Shown: positions 23,763 to 33,371 of the stretch, one piece after another
Numbering within the stretch: position 1 is the first letter of the stretch
Layout: every line of letters begins with the position of its first letter
From: Streptomyces sp. SID13726
GTDB lineage: Bacteria > Actinomycetota > Actinomycetes > Streptomycetales > Streptomycetaceae
Direction of reading: 5' to 3'
NCBI RefSeq assembly: GCF_010548375.1
Contig: NZ_JAAGLY010000007.1
Location: forward strand, 372,001 to 436,000
DNA: 64,000 bases
Position numbers and translations under genes: made by a program
Notes under the pieces: generated by a model
The model's database searches: none
Seen by the model: only the letters and a program-made list of their open reading frames with translations
What the model was told of the DNA's origin: nothing

Positions 23763-24782
23763 TCAAGCCTTCACCAGCCCCTGCTGCGCGGCCCCGCCCA
23801 GCGCGAGGTACACGTCCTCCAGGCTGGGCGTGGCGAGCGTGAAGTCGTCGAGGGCGGCGAACGCGGCCCCGCCGGTGACGGTGGCGACGACCGCGCGGGC
23901 CTCGTCGGGGGCGAGCCGCAGCGTCCAGCGGCGCCCGGAGGCCACGGCCCGGTCCCGGAGCGCGGCCACCTCGGGCACGTGCAGCGGGGCCGCCTCGCGC
24001 CATACGAGATCCACGCGGACCTCCCCGGCGACCTGCTCCTTGAGCCCGGAGGGCGTGTCGCAGGCGATGACCCGGCCCTGGTCGAGGACGGCGACCCGGT
24101 CCAGCACGGTCTCCGCCTCGATGACGTTGTGGGTGACGAGCAGCACGGTCGCGCCATGCTCGGCCCGCCGCCGGTCCACGGCGGACCACACCGCGCGCCG
24201 CGCCACGGGGTCCATCGCGGTGGTCGGCTCGTCCAGCACGAGCAGCGGCCGCTCCCCCACGAGCGCCGCCGCGAAGCACGCGAGCCGCCGCTGCCCGCCG
24301 GACAGCTTCTTGATCGGCCGCCCGGCGATCGGCGTGAGCCCCAGTTCGTCGAGTACGGCGTCCCGCTCGGCCCGCGCCTGTCCGGCCTCCAGGCCGCGCA
24401 GCCGCCCGGTGGTCTCGGCGGCGAGCGAGACGGTCAGCTCGTCGAGGGCGGTGGACTCCTGGCCGAGGTAGGCGAGGATCCGCGAGGCCCGGTCCGGATG
24501 GCGCACGATGTCGTGCCCGAGGATCTCGACGCTGCCCCGGTCGGGCCGCATGAGCCCGGTGAGCTGTCGTACGAGAGTGGTCTTGCCGGCGCCGTTCGGC
24601 CCGAGCAGCCCGAAGATCTCACCCCGGCGGATGTCGAGGCGTACGTCGTCGGTGGCCCGCACCTCGGGCGTCCCCGGGGTCCCGCGGCGCCCGCGCACGG
24701 CCGGATAGGTCTTGGTCAGCCCACGCACCGCGCACACGACCTCACCACCGTGCCGAAGTCCCTGTGCCGCGCGCGTACTCAC
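23763..24782 (-). CDS. ABC transporter ATP-binding protein
   Basis: The 339-residue ATPase has Walker A GPNGAGKTT (61-69), the signature LSGGQ (160-164), Walker B LLVLDEPT (180-187) and the switch His in VTHN. The C-terminal 100 residues form the extra domain typical of the DrrA/NatA-like exporter class, with the SLEDVYLAL ending. It starts with GTG at 24782. It energises the permease encoded just downstream. Confidence 0.92.
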   Translation of the reverse strand: MSTRAAQGLRHGGEVVCAVRGLTKTYPAVRGRRGTPGTPEVRATDDVRLDIRRGEIFGLLGPNGAGKTTLVRQLTGLMRPDRGSVEILGHDIVRHPDRASRILAYLGQESTALDELTVSLAAETTGRLRGLEAGQARAERDAVLDELGLTPIAGRPIKKLSGGQRRLACFAAALVGERPLLVLDEPTTAMDPVARRAVWSAVDRRRAEHGATVLLVTHNVIEAETVLDRVAVLDQGRVIACDTPSGLKEQVAGEVRVDLVWREAAPLHVPEVAALRDRAVASGRRWTLRLAPDEARAVVATVTGGAAFAALDDFTLATPSLEDVYLALGGAAQQGLVKA

Positions 24783-24857
24783 AAGGGACGAGACTACGGG
24801 GTCCGGAGCGCCACGCCGTTCCCGGGGCGGCTCTCATACCGAAATACGCGACAGAAC

Positions 24858-26084
24858 TCACTCACCGGCGGGCGCGTGTTCCGCCGCCGTCCGTACGTCG
24901 ATCTCGCGCCAGAACCCGGCCCTGATCGCGTACCGGTCGTGCTCGTCGATCTGGTCGTCCTTGTGCGCGAGCAGCCCGAACCGGGCCGCGTACCTGAGCA
25001 GCTCGCCGTCGATCCGGTGCGGGACCCGCGGGTACATCCCGGACAGCTTCTGCAGATGCGCCTGTTCGCCCAGCCGCTCCATCCACCGCCGCGCGAAGAC
25101 CTGCCCCACCTCGAAGGGGTCCCCGCCGACCGTGGTGATGTCCTCCTCCCGGTCGGCCCACCGCTGCTCGGCGGTGGTGAGCTGCGCGAGCGTCGGCATG
25201 GAGGCGACCTCGGGCGGCTCGGCGGCGCCTCCGGGCCGGTCGACCCAGCCCTTGTCGGAGGACCACCTGAGGGTCGCGCTCGCGGGATGCTGGGCGGGCT
25301 GCGCGCCGGGGGCCCGCAGGGCGGCGAGGTCCTTGGGCGTCGGCACCCCCTTGGGCGCCGGCACCCGCTCCTGCGTGCCGTTCTCCGAGGCGTCCGCCGG
25401 GGCGTGCTCGGCGTCCTCGGCGGTCCGCTCGGGAGCGGGCGCGAGCGTGGACTCGGGCAGCGGCGCCGAGAGGATCGCGGCGATCTCGGGCCGGGGCGCG
25501 GGCGGCGGCGCGCAGGTCCCGCCGAGCTCCTTCGCGCGTACGGCCTTGGTGATCCACGTACGGTCCAGCACCCGCCGCTCGTCCGCCTCGGCGACCAGGT
25601 CCTCGGACTGGTTGTAGTCCCCGTCGGCGGCCTGCACGGCCCACAGGTGTACGGCGACCCCGTGCTCCTTGGCCGCCATCATGCCCGGCAGCAGATCGCC
25701 GTCGCCGGTGACCAGGACGACGTCGGAGCAGGCGCGGTTGCGGGCCAGCTCGGTCAGCTCGGCGTGCATGGCGGCGTCCACGCCCTTCTGGGCCCAGCGC
25801 CCGTCGCTGCGGGTCAGGGCGCCGAGCCGCACGGTGACCCGGGGCATCACGCGCAGCCTGCGGTGCTCGGGCTGCGGGACGCGGTCGGGGGCGCCGTCGA
25901 ACCAGTAGATGCGCAGCAGGGGTCGTTCCGTGTCGGACTCGGCACGGTCGCGCAGCCCCTGCACGAGGGCGGCGTGGTCGACGGTGATGCGGGAACGTGA
26001 GGGCTCTCCGGCGAGGAGACTGGCGGCGGCCCCCAGCAGATACCCGGCGTCCACCAGGACGATGCAGCGGTCCACGCGATCCAC
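24858..26084 (-). CDS. NYN-domain protein (putative ribonuclease)
   Basis: The 408-residue protein has an N-terminal NYN/PIN-like domain (about 1-180) with the acidic residues expected of a metal-dependent nuclease: VLVDAGYLLG, KGVDAAMHAEL and VLVTGDGDLLPGM. A Pro/Ala-rich linker of about 100 residues follows, then a C-terminal domain (about 300-400) with HRIDGELLRYAARFGLL that could bind nucleic acid (OST-HTH-like). Family members act on RNA; the target is unknown. I list the GTG at 26084; a GTG nine bases downstream (26075) has the better-spaced GAGG. Confidence 0.82.
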   Translation of the reverse strand: MDRVDRCIVLVDAGYLLGAAASLLAGEPSRSRITVDHAALVQGLRDRAESDTERPLLRIYWFDGAPDRVPQPEHRRLRVMPRVTVRLGALTRSDGRWAQKGVDAAMHAELTELARNRACSDVVLVTGDGDLLPGMMAAKEHGVAVHLWAVQAADGDYNQSEDLVAEADERRVLDRTWITKAVRAKELGGTCAPPPAPRPEIAAILSAPLPESTLAPAPERTAEDAEHAPADASENGTQERVPAPKGVPTPKDLAALRAPGAQPAQHPASATLRWSSDKGWVDRPGGAAEPPEVASMPTLAQLTTAEQRWADREEDITTVGGDPFEVGQVFARRWMERLGEQAHLQKLSGMYPRVPHRIDGELLRYAARFGLLAHKDDQIDEHDRYAIRAGFWREIDVRTAAEHAPAGE

Positions 26085-26299
26085 CCTCTTTCCGGGAGGT
26101 TTGCTTCGGGCTTCCTTCGAGTCTGCCCGACCACGCGAGGGTTAACGGCCCGAACTCGATCTTCGGCGTGGCGTTTCCGGGCATCGGCCGGCGACATTCC
26201 CTGTCACACACGGTAATTATCCGAAATGCGCCTCTTGTCAGCCTATGTGAATCTGGTCCCGGCCCTGGCCCCTAGATCCCCCTCAGGAGGCAGATCACC

Positions 26300-26464
26300 A
26301 TGGCCAAGAACAAGAACCGTGACCGCAAGCAGCCGCAGTCCGAGCGCGGGCGGCAGCAGGCCGAGCAGTCCTCCATGGAGCAGCAGGCCGAACAGCGTGC
26401 CACCCAGGTGACCCCCGGTGACATGGCCCGCAAAGGGCGGCAGAAGCGCTTCGGCCACAACTGA
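26300..26464 (+). CDS. Small basic hydrophilic protein (54 residues)
   Basis: An ATG at 26300 with a perfect AGGAGG site nine bases upstream opens a 54-codon gene. The product starts MAKNKNRDRKQPQSERGRQQ, is rich in Gln, Lys, Arg and Glu, has no hydrophobic segment, and ends MARKGRQKRFGHN. I remember similar proteins at this place in other Streptomyces; none has a known function. It is probably disordered and may bind nucleic acid through its basic ends. A strong terminator follows. Confidence 0.75.
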   Translation: MAKNKNRDRKQPQSERGRQQAEQSSMEQQAEQRATQVTPGDMARKGRQKRFGHN

Positions 26465-26497
26465 CATGTGTGTGAAGGGTTGTTGAGACCCGGGTAC

Positions 26498-26537
26498 ACG
26501 GAAGGGGCGCACCCGGTCACGGGTGCGCCCCTTCCGT
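26498..26537. terminator. Bidirectional hairpin terminator
   Basis: A perfect 17-bp stem (26498-26514 with 26521-26537) and a 6-base loop lie between the 54-residue protein gene and the end of dnaE, which converge. Confidence 0.85.
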
Positions 26538-26549
26538 CCGTCTGTTCGC

Positions 26550-29500
26550 TCAGCCCGCCAGGCAGGACGGTCCGAGCAGCACCTTGAGGTCGCCGAAGAG
26601 CGCCGGGTCAGGCTTCACCCGGTGCCGGTCAAGCCGCAGGATCGTCGTCTTCGTCGGGCCCTGGAGCTTGATGCGGACCTCGCTCTCGCCCTTGTGGTGG
26701 GTGAGGATCTCGCCGAGGCGGCTGATCATCGGCGGGGTGACCCGGGTGGCCGGGATGGTGAGGATCACCGGCGCGTTGGTGCCCGCGTTGGACAGGTCGG
26801 GGACCTGGAGCTCCATCGCGACCAGCCGCGGCACGTCCTCGCGCTTGTCGAGGCGGCCCTTGACGAACACCACGGCGTCCTCGACGAGTTGGGTCGAGAC
26901 CAGCTGGTAGGTCGCCGGGAAGAACATGCACTCGATGGAACCGGCGAGGTCCTCGACGGTGGCGATCGCCCAGGCGTTGCCCTGCTTGGTCATCTTGCGC
27001 TGGAGGCCCGAGATGATGCCGCCGATGGTGACGACCGCGCCGTCCGAGTGCTCACCGCCGGTCAGCTGGGCGATGCCCGCGTCGGCCTTGTCGGAGAGCA
27101 CGTGCTCCAGACCGAAGAGCGGGTGGTCGGAGACGTAGAGACCGAGCATCTCCCGCTCCTGGGCGAGCAGATAGGTCTTGTCCCACTCGTCCTCGGTGAA
27201 CTGCACGTCGAGTCCGAAGCCGGGTTCGTCGCTCTCCTCCTCGCCCATCCCGCCGAAGAGGTCGAACTGCCCCTCGGCCTCCTTGCGCTTGACCTGCACC
27301 ACGTTGTCGATCATCGGCTCGTACTGGGCGGTGAGGCCCTTGCGGGTGTGCCCGAGGGTGTCGAAGGCACCGGCCTTGATCAGCGATTCCGTGGTCCGCT
27401 TGTTGCAGGCGACCGCCTCGACCTTGTCGAGGTAGTCGGGGAACGAGCCGTACTTCCCCTTGGCCTTGCGGCTCCTGATGATCGACTCCACCACGTTGGT
27501 GCCGACGTTGCGGACCGCCTCCAGGCCGAAGAGGATCACGTCGTCGCCCTGCGCGGCGAAGTTGTGCACCGACTCGTTGACGTTCGGCGGGAGCACCTTG
27601 ATGCCCATGCGCCGGCACTCGTTGAGGTAGACGGCCGACTTGTCCTTGTCGTCCTTGACCGAGGTGAGCAGACCGGCCATGTACTCGGCGGGGTAGTTCG
27701 CCTTGAGGTAGGCGGTCCAGTACGAGACCAGGCCGTACGCGGCGGAGTGCGCCTTGTTGAACGCGTAGCCGGCGAACGGGACCAGCACGTCCCACAGGGC
27801 CTGGATCGCCTCGTCGCTGAAGCCCTTGTTCTGCGCGCCGGCCTGGAAGAGGACGAAGTTCTTGGCGAGTTCGTCGGGCTTCTTCTTGCCCATCACCCGG
27901 CGCAGGATGTCGGCCTCGCCGAGCGAGTAGCCGGCGATGATCTGGGCGGCCTTCTGCACCTGCTCCTGGTAGACGATCAGGCCGTAGGTGACCGCGAGGA
28001 CCTCTTCGAGCGGCTCCTCCAGCTCCTTGTGGATCGGGGTGATCTCCTGGAGCTTGTTCTTGCGCAACGCGTAGTTGGTGTGCGAGTCCATGCCCATCGG
28101 GCCCGGACGGTAGAGCGCCGAGACGGCGGAGATGTCTTCGAAGTTGTCGGGCTTCATCAGGCGCAGCAGCGAACGCATGGGGCCGCCGTCGAACTGGAAG
28201 ACGCCCAGGGTCTCACCGCGCTGGAGGAGTTCGAAGGTCTTCGGGTCGTCGAGCGGCAGGGCCAGCAGGTCGAGGTCGACGCCCTTGTTGGACTTCACCA
28301 TCTTGACGGCGTCGTCCATGATCGTCAGGTTGCGCAGGCCGAGGAAGTCCATCTTCAGCAGGCCGAGCGACTCGCACTGCGGGTAGTCCCACTGCGTGAT
28401 GGTGACGCCGTCGGTGTGCCGCACCCAGATCGGGGCGTGGTCGACGATGGGCTCGCTGGACATGATCACGCCGGCCGCGTGCACACCCATCTGCCGGACC
28501 AGGCCCTCGACGCCCTTGGCGGTGTCGATGACCTTCTTGACGTCCGGTTCGTTCTCGTACATCCCGCGGATCTCGCCCGCCTCGCCGTAGCGCGGGTGCG
28601 AGGGGTTGGTGATGCCGTCGAGGTCGATGCCCTTGCCGAGGACGTCGGCGGGCATCGCCTTGGTGAGGCGGTCGCCCATCGCGTACGGGTAGCCCAGCAC
28701 GCGCGCGGAGTCCTTGATCGCGTTCTTGGCCTTGATCTTGCCGTAGGTGCCGATCATGGCGACCTTGTCGGAGCCGTACTTCTCCGTCACGTACCGGATC
28801 ACCTCGACGCGCCGGCGCTCGTCGAAGTCGATGTCGACATCGGGCATCGAGATGCGCTCGGGGTTGAGGAACCGCTCGAAGATCAGGCCGTGCGGGATCG
28901 GGTCGAGGTCGGTGATGCCCATGGCGTACGCGACGATCGAACCGGCCGCGGAGCCTCGGCCCGGACCGACCGCGATGCCCTGCTTCTTGGCCCACATGAT
29001 GAAGTCGGCGACGACGAGGAAGTAGCCCGGGAAGCCCATCGAGATGATGGTGTCCATCTCGTACTCGACCTGCTTCATGCGGTCGTCCGGGATGCCACCG
29101 GGGAAGCGGCGGTGCATGCCGCGCATGGTCTCCTCGCGGAACCAGGAGACCTCGGTGTAGCCCTCGGGGATGTCGAACTTCGGCATGAGGTTCTTCTCGA
29201 CGAACATGCCGGTGGTGTCGACCATCTCGGCGACCAGGAGGGTGTTGGCGCAGCCCTCCTGCCAGGCGTCCGAGGAGTCGACGGCGTACATCTCGTCCGT
29301 GGACTTCAGGTAGTAGCCGGTGCCGTCGAACTTGAAGCGGTCCGGGTCGGAGAGGTTCTTGCCGGTCTGGATGCACAGCAGGGCGTCGTGGGCGGTCGCC
29401 TCGTGCGCGTACGTGTAGTGCGAGTCGTTGGTGACCAGCGGCGGGATGCCGAGCTTCTTGCCGATCTCCAGGAGGCCGTCGCGGACCCGGTGCTCGATCT

Positions 29501-30089
29501 CGATGCCGTGGTCCATCAGCTCCAGGAAGTAGCGGTCCTTGCCGAAGATGTCCTGGTACTCGGAGGCGGCCTTCAGGGCCTCGTCGTACTGGCCGAGCCG
29601 GAGCCGGGTCTGGAGCTCGCCGGAGGGGCAGCCGGTGGAGGCGACGATCCCCTCGGACCACTGGGAGATCGTCTCCTTGTCCATCCGGGGCCACTTCTGG
29701 AGCCAGCCCTCGGCGTAGGCGTCCGAGGAGAGCTTGAAGAGGTTGTGCAGGCCGGTCGAGTTCACGGCCCACATCGTCTTGTGGGTGTAACCACCGGAAC
29801 CGGAGACGTCGTCCCGCTTCTGGTGCGGCTGGCCCCACTGGATCTTGCGCTTGTTGCGCCGGGACTCGGGGGCGACGTACGCCTCGATCCCGATGATCGG
29901 GGTGACCCCGGCCTTCTTCGCCGTATGGAAGAAGTCGTACGCCCCGTGGAGGTTGCCGTGGTCGGACATGGCGATATGGGTCATGCCCATCTCGTTGCAC
30001 GCGTTGAACATGTCCTTGAGCCGCGCGGCACCGTCCAGCAGGGAGTACTGGGTGTGGACGTGCAGGTGCGTGAACGGCGGCTTTGACAC
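26550..30089 (-). CDS. dnaE: DNA polymerase III subunit alpha
   Basis: This is the replicative polymerase subunit, 1179 residues. The N-terminal PHP domain begins HLHVHTQYSLLDGAARL. The polymerase domain carries the catalytic acids in PDVDIDFDE (416-424), and the thumb/fingers, helix-hairpin-helix and C-terminal OB-fold (AWAIATVEDLAGSIECMFFP) regions follow in order. The GTG at 30089 has GGAGG seven bases upstream. Whether it is the main replicase depends on whether a second dnaE exists elsewhere, which this window cannot show. Confidence 0.98.
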   Translation of the reverse strand: MSKPPFTHLHVHTQYSLLDGAARLKDMFNACNEMGMTHIAMSDHGNLHGAYDFFHTAKKAGVTPIIGIEAYVAPESRRNKRKIQWGQPHQKRDDVSGSGGYTHKTMWAVNSTGLHNLFKLSSDAYAEGWLQKWPRMDKETISQWSEGIVASTGCPSGELQTRLRLGQYDEALKAASEYQDIFGKDRYFLELMDHGIEIEHRVRDGLLEIGKKLGIPPLVTNDSHYTYAHEATAHDALLCIQTGKNLSDPDRFKFDGTGYYLKSTDEMYAVDSSDAWQEGCANTLLVAEMVDTTGMFVEKNLMPKFDIPEGYTEVSWFREETMRGMHRRFPGGIPDDRMKQVEYEMDTIISMGFPGYFLVVADFIMWAKKQGIAVGPGRGSAAGSIVAYAMGITDLDPIPHGLIFERFLNPERISMPDVDIDFDERRRVEVIRYVTEKYGSDKVAMIGTYGKIKAKNAIKDSARVLGYPYAMGDRLTKAMPADVLGKGIDLDGITNPSHPRYGEAGEIRGMYENEPDVKKVIDTAKGVEGLVRQMGVHAAGVIMSSEPIVDHAPIWVRHTDGVTITQWDYPQCESLGLLKMDFLGLRNLTIMDDAVKMVKSNKGVDLDLLALPLDDPKTFELLQRGETLGVFQFDGGPMRSLLRLMKPDNFEDISAVSALYRPGPMGMDSHTNYALRKNKLQEITPIHKELEEPLEEVLAVTYGLIVYQEQVQKAAQIIAGYSLGEADILRRVMGKKKPDELAKNFVLFQAGAQNKGFSDEAIQALWDVLVPFAGYAFNKAHSAAYGLVSYWTAYLKANYPAEYMAGLLTSVKDDKDKSAVYLNECRRMGIKVLPPNVNESVHNFAAQGDDVILFGLEAVRNVGTNVVESIIRSRKAKGKYGSFPDYLDKVEAVACNKRTTESLIKAGAFDTLGHTRKGLTAQYEPMIDNVVQVKRKEAEGQFDLFGGMGEEESDEPGFGLDVQFTEDEWDKTYLLAQEREMLGLYVSDHPLFGLEHVLSDKADAGIAQLTGGEHSDGAVVTIGGIISGLQRKMTKQGNAWAIATVEDLAGSIECMFFPATYQLVSTQLVEDAVVFVKGRLDKREDVPRLVAMELQVPDLSNAGTNAPVILTIPATRVTPPMISRLGEILTHHKGESEVRIKLQGPTKTTILRLDRHRVKPDPALFGDLKVLLGPSCLAG

Positions 30090-30292
30090 GGCGTGGCCTC
30101 CATGGAAAACACTCGGCGACAGGCGGGCGGACAGTTCGGGGGACAGCTCGGAAGTCTATGCCTCGGCACTGACACTCAGAGGGTCGCCCCGCGTACCTTC
30201 ACAACGAGGGTCGCGGGCACTTTCATCCGGGCCCGCCCGTTGGAGAGACGACAGAAACGCTGTCGTACACATGCACCAGGAGGCACCCCGCG

Positions 30293-31618
30293 ATGTCGGT
30301 TCCGCAGCTCAACGACGAGCACCGCGGCGAGGAGATCCTCGCTGTCTTCGACACCGCCTTCGGCGAGCTCCTGGCCGCCGACCCGGCAGCGTTCCGGGTG
30401 AAGTTCCGCAAGATGGCGGCCTCGGCGTTCGCGTTCTACCGGGGTACGGCCGCGCTCTTCTACCACGACCTGGACGCCGAGAAGCGAGGTGGCCCGTACC
30501 TGGACGAGCGCACCTCGCGCGTGTGGATCCACGGCGACCTGCACGCGGAGAACTTCGGCACGTACATGGACTCCAACGGCCGGCTGATCTTCAACGTCAA
30601 CGACTTCGACGAGGCCTACGTCGGCCCCTTCACCTGGGACCTCAAGCGCTTCGCCGCCTCCATCGCGCTGATCGGGTACGCGAAGGCGCTCGGCGACGAC
30701 CAGATCAGCGAGCTGGTGCGGGTGTACGCGGGCGCGTACCGCGAGCGCATCCACGCCCTGGCGACCGGCGCCAAGAGCGACGAGGTGCCGCCGTTCACGC
30801 TGGACACCGCCGAGGGCCCGCTCCTGGACGCGCTGCGCGACGCGCGCTCCCTGACCCGCTTCGGGCTCCTGGAGTCGATGACGGAGATCCGTGACTTCGA
30901 GCGCCGGTTCGCGGGCGGCGGCGGTTCGATCGAGCTGGACGCGGCGACCCGCTACAAGGTGCTCGCGGCCTTCGACGGCTATCTGGAGACGCTGCCGGAG
31001 ACCTCCCTGGCCCGTCCGGACTCCTACCGCGTCAAGGACGTGGTCGGCCGCCGGGGCATCGGCATCGGCTCGGCGGGGCTGCCGTCGTACAACATCCTCC
31101 TGGAGGGCCACAGCGACGCCCTGGAGAACGACGTCGTGATCTACATCAAGCAGGCCCAGACCCCGGCCGTCTCCCGGCACATCACCGACCCGGCGATCCG
31201 GGACTACTTCCAGCACGAGGGTCACCGCACGGTGATCTCCCAGCGCGCCCTCCAGCAGCACGCCGACCCGTGGCTGGGCTGGACCGAGCTGGGCGGGGCG
31301 GGCCAGCTGGTCGCCGAGATCTCGCCGTACGCCGTGGATCTGGACTGGAGCGACATCGACGACCCGGAAGAGATCGCGGCGGTCGTCGCCGACCTCGGCC
31401 GGGCCACGGCCACCATGCACGGGGCGGCGGACGACCAGTCCGGCGAGTCCCTGGTGCCCTTCTCGACCGAGCGGGCCATCGACGCGGCCATCGCGGCCGA
31501 CGAGGACGGCTTCGCGGGCCTCCTGGTCGACTTCGCGCACAGCTACGGCGCACGCGCGCGTGCCGACCACCAGACCTTCGTGGACCTGTTCCGCAACGGC
31601 CGGATCCCCGGTCTGTGA
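30293..31618 (+). CDS. DUF2252 family protein (kinase-like fold)
   Basis: The 441-residue protein matches DUF2252. Its motifs HGDLHAENFG and FNVNDFDEAYVGP resemble the catalytic and metal-binding loops of aminoglycoside-phosphotransferase-type kinases, so small-molecule or protein phosphorylation is plausible though unproven. AGGAGG lies ten bases before the ATG. It is divergent from dnaE with about 200 bases between them, in which I see no clear promoter. Confidence 0.85.
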   Translation: MSVPQLNDEHRGEEILAVFDTAFGELLAADPAAFRVKFRKMAASAFAFYRGTAALFYHDLDAEKRGGPYLDERTSRVWIHGDLHAENFGTYMDSNGRLIFNVNDFDEAYVGPFTWDLKRFAASIALIGYAKALGDDQISELVRVYAGAYRERIHALATGAKSDEVPPFTLDTAEGPLLDALRDARSLTRFGLLESMTEIRDFERRFAGGGGSIELDAATRYKVLAAFDGYLETLPETSLARPDSYRVKDVVGRRGIGIGSAGLPSYNILLEGHSDALENDVVIYIKQAQTPAVSRHITDPAIRDYFQHEGHRTVISQRALQQHADPWLGWTELGGAGQLVAEISPYAVDLDWSDIDDPEEIAAVVADLGRATATMHGAADDQSGESLVPFSTERAIDAAIAADEDGFAGLLVDFAHSYGARARADHQTFVDLFRNGRIPGL

Positions 31619-31695
31619 CCAGTCGATAACGACGGGCCGTTCACAGTGACCCTTTAGGGGTCCCTTACAGGCCCGCGTGACACACTCTCCACGCT

Positions 31696-32388
31696 ATGGA
31701 CATATCCGGGACCCAGCTACGAGCGCTCCGCGCGGCGCTGTTCACGGCACTCGTCGTGACGCTCAGCACCGCGTCGCACGTCCTGCTGTCCCGGGCTCCC
31801 CTGCCGCTGAACACGGTGGCGGCCGTCGCCGCCGCCGTGTTCGCGCTCGCGTTCGCGCTGGCCGGCCGGGAGCGCGGCTTCGGCCGGATCGCCGCCGTGC
31901 TGATCCCGCTGGAGCTGGCCGCCGACACCGTCTTCACCACCGGCCAGCACGTCTGCTACGGCGCCGCGGGCGGCCCGGTCACGGGCCCGCTGCGCTCGGT
32001 CGGCTGGGACGTGTTCTGCGGCGACGGCACCAGTGTCGGCTCGCCGCTGGCCCGGATGACCGGCACCGACCCGGAGCGGCTCGGCGGTCTGCTGGCCCAC
32101 GCCGACCCGGCCACCGCCTGGCTGCTGCTGGGCGCGCACATCGGTGTGGGTCTGCTGGCGGCCGCCTGGCTGCGCCGCGGCGAGCGGGCGCTGGCCCAGC
32201 TGCTGCGGGCCGTGGCCGCCACGACGTTCCGGCCGCTGCTCCTCGCGGCGGCCTCGCTGACCGTGCGGTCGGCGCCGGAGCCGGGCCGCCCGGTGCGCCC
32301 GGGCCGCCGTACGGCCGTCGTACTCGACGAGATCCTCGTGCACTCCCTGGGACGGCGTGGACCGCCGTGCTCGGTCGCTGCCCTCTGA
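31696..32388 (+). CDS. Integral membrane protein with two loop cysteines
   Basis: The 230-residue protein has about four membrane helices (near 14-31, 39-57, 64-82 and 135-160). The loop between the third and fourth holds Cys87 (HVCYG) and Cys108 (VFCGDG) and probably lies outside the membrane. The C-terminal 70 residues are basic and Pro-rich. No family is recognised. It is followed after 86 bases by a membrane-anchored DsbA-like gene, which suggests a link through disulfide chemistry, by position only. Confidence 0.65.
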   Translation: MDISGTQLRALRAALFTALVVTLSTASHVLLSRAPLPLNTVAAVAAAVFALAFALAGRERGFGRIAAVLIPLELAADTVFTTGQHVCYGAAGGPVTGPLRSVGWDVFCGDGTSVGSPLARMTGTDPERLGGLLAHADPATAWLLLGAHIGVGLLAAAWLRRGERALAQLLRAVAATTFRPLLLAAASLTVRSAPEPGRPVRPGRRTAVVLDEILVHSLGRRGPPCSVAAL

Positions 32389-32474
32389 ACCGGACAGCAT
32401 CCGAGCACCACCAGTCCCGACCTACGTATCCCCCGCACACCAGCTGTGCGCGTCCCCTGATGGAGAACAACGAA

Positions 32475-33290
32475 ATGAGCAAGCGGAACAGCCAGGCCGC
32501 GAAGACCGCCGCCCGTGAGCGGCTGCGGCAGGAGCGCGAGCGCCAGGCCAAGCGCGACAAGGTGAAGCGGCAGATCATCGTCGTCTGCTCCATAGTCGGC
32601 GTCCTGGCGATAGCCGGCGGCATCAGCTACGCGGTCGTCCAGGGCAACAAGCCCAGCTACTGGGAAGAGGCCAAGAGCGACAAGCTCGTCAAGCCGGCCA
32701 ACACCTCGGGCACCAACGGCACCACGGTCGTCATGGGCAAGAGCACCGCCAAGAAGACGCTGGTCATGTACGAGGACCCGCGCTGCCCGGTCTGCGCCCA
32801 GTTCGAGCAGACCGTCGGCTCGACCGTGAAGAAGGACTTCGACGAGGGCAAGTTCAAGATCCAGTTCGTCGGCGCCTCCTTCCTCGACGGCAACCTCGGC
32901 GGCGAGGGCTCCAAGAACGGCCTGAGCGCCCTGGGCGCGGCGCTGAACGTCAGCCCCGAGGCGTTCCTGGAGTACAAGACCGCGATGTACTCCACGAAGT
33001 GGCACCCCGAGGAGACCGGCCCCGACAAGTTCAAGGACGACTCCTACCTCATCAAGATCGCGCAGACCGTCCCCGCACTGAAGGACAACAAGACCTTCCA
33101 GGACGCCGTGAAGAACGGCACCTACGACAAGTGGGCCCTGGACATGTCCGACAAGTTCAACAAGGACGGCGTCAGCGGCACCCCCACCCTGAAGATGGAC
33201 GGCAAGACGCTGACCGGCTCCGACGGCAAGAGCGCGCCGATGACGGTCGCCGACTTCACCACGGCGCTGGACGCGGCCCTCAAGGGCTGA
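32475..33290 (+). CDS. Membrane-anchored DsbA-like thioredoxin-fold protein
   Basis: The 271-residue protein has a basic cytoplasmic N-terminus, one membrane helix (about 33-55) and an external DsbA-type domain with the active site CPVC (Cys104, Cys107) and the cis-proline segment SGTPTLKMDG. It has the same layout as the CPAC protein at 2726-3505. The ATG at 32475 has GGAG nine bases upstream; an ATG five codons earlier has none. It probably serves disulfide formation in exported proteins. A terminator separates it from phoD. Confidence 0.9.
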   Translation: MSKRNSQAAKTAARERLRQERERQAKRDKVKRQIIVVCSIVGVLAIAGGISYAVVQGNKPSYWEEAKSDKLVKPANTSGTNGTTVVMGKSTAKKTLVMYEDPRCPVCAQFEQTVGSTVKKDFDEGKFKIQFVGASFLDGNLGGEGSKNGLSALGAALNVSPEAFLEYKTAMYSTKWHPEETGPDKFKDDSYLIKIAQTVPALKDNKTFQDAVKNGTYDKWALDMSDKFNKDGVSGTPTLKMDGKTLTGSDGKSAPMTVADFTTALDAALKG

Positions 33291-33308
33291 TCGCGACCTC
33301 CCGGCAAA

Positions 33309-33340
33309 GAGCGGGCGAACTTTTGCGAGTTCGCCCGCTC
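33309..33340 (+). terminator. Hairpin terminator
   Basis: A perfect 13-bp stem (33309-33321 with 33328-33340) has a 6-base loop, 19 bases after the stop of the DsbA-like gene and 32 bases before phoD. Confidence 0.75.
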
Positions 33341-33371
33341 TCGTCCGTACCGATCAGTAACCTGATGGCCC

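Noticed and set aside
26523..30086. Long open frame opposite dnaE (1187 codons)
   Set aside because: It is the mirror of dnaE codon bias in a GC-rich genome; it has no ribosome site and its product is of random-looking composition. The same holds for long frames opposite ileS (43174-46701) and murE (59247-60956).
33328..33360. Possible PHO box before phoD
   Set aside because: GTTCGCCCGCT resembles one repeat unit, but it is part of the terminator arm and the adjacent 11 bases do not match a second unit.
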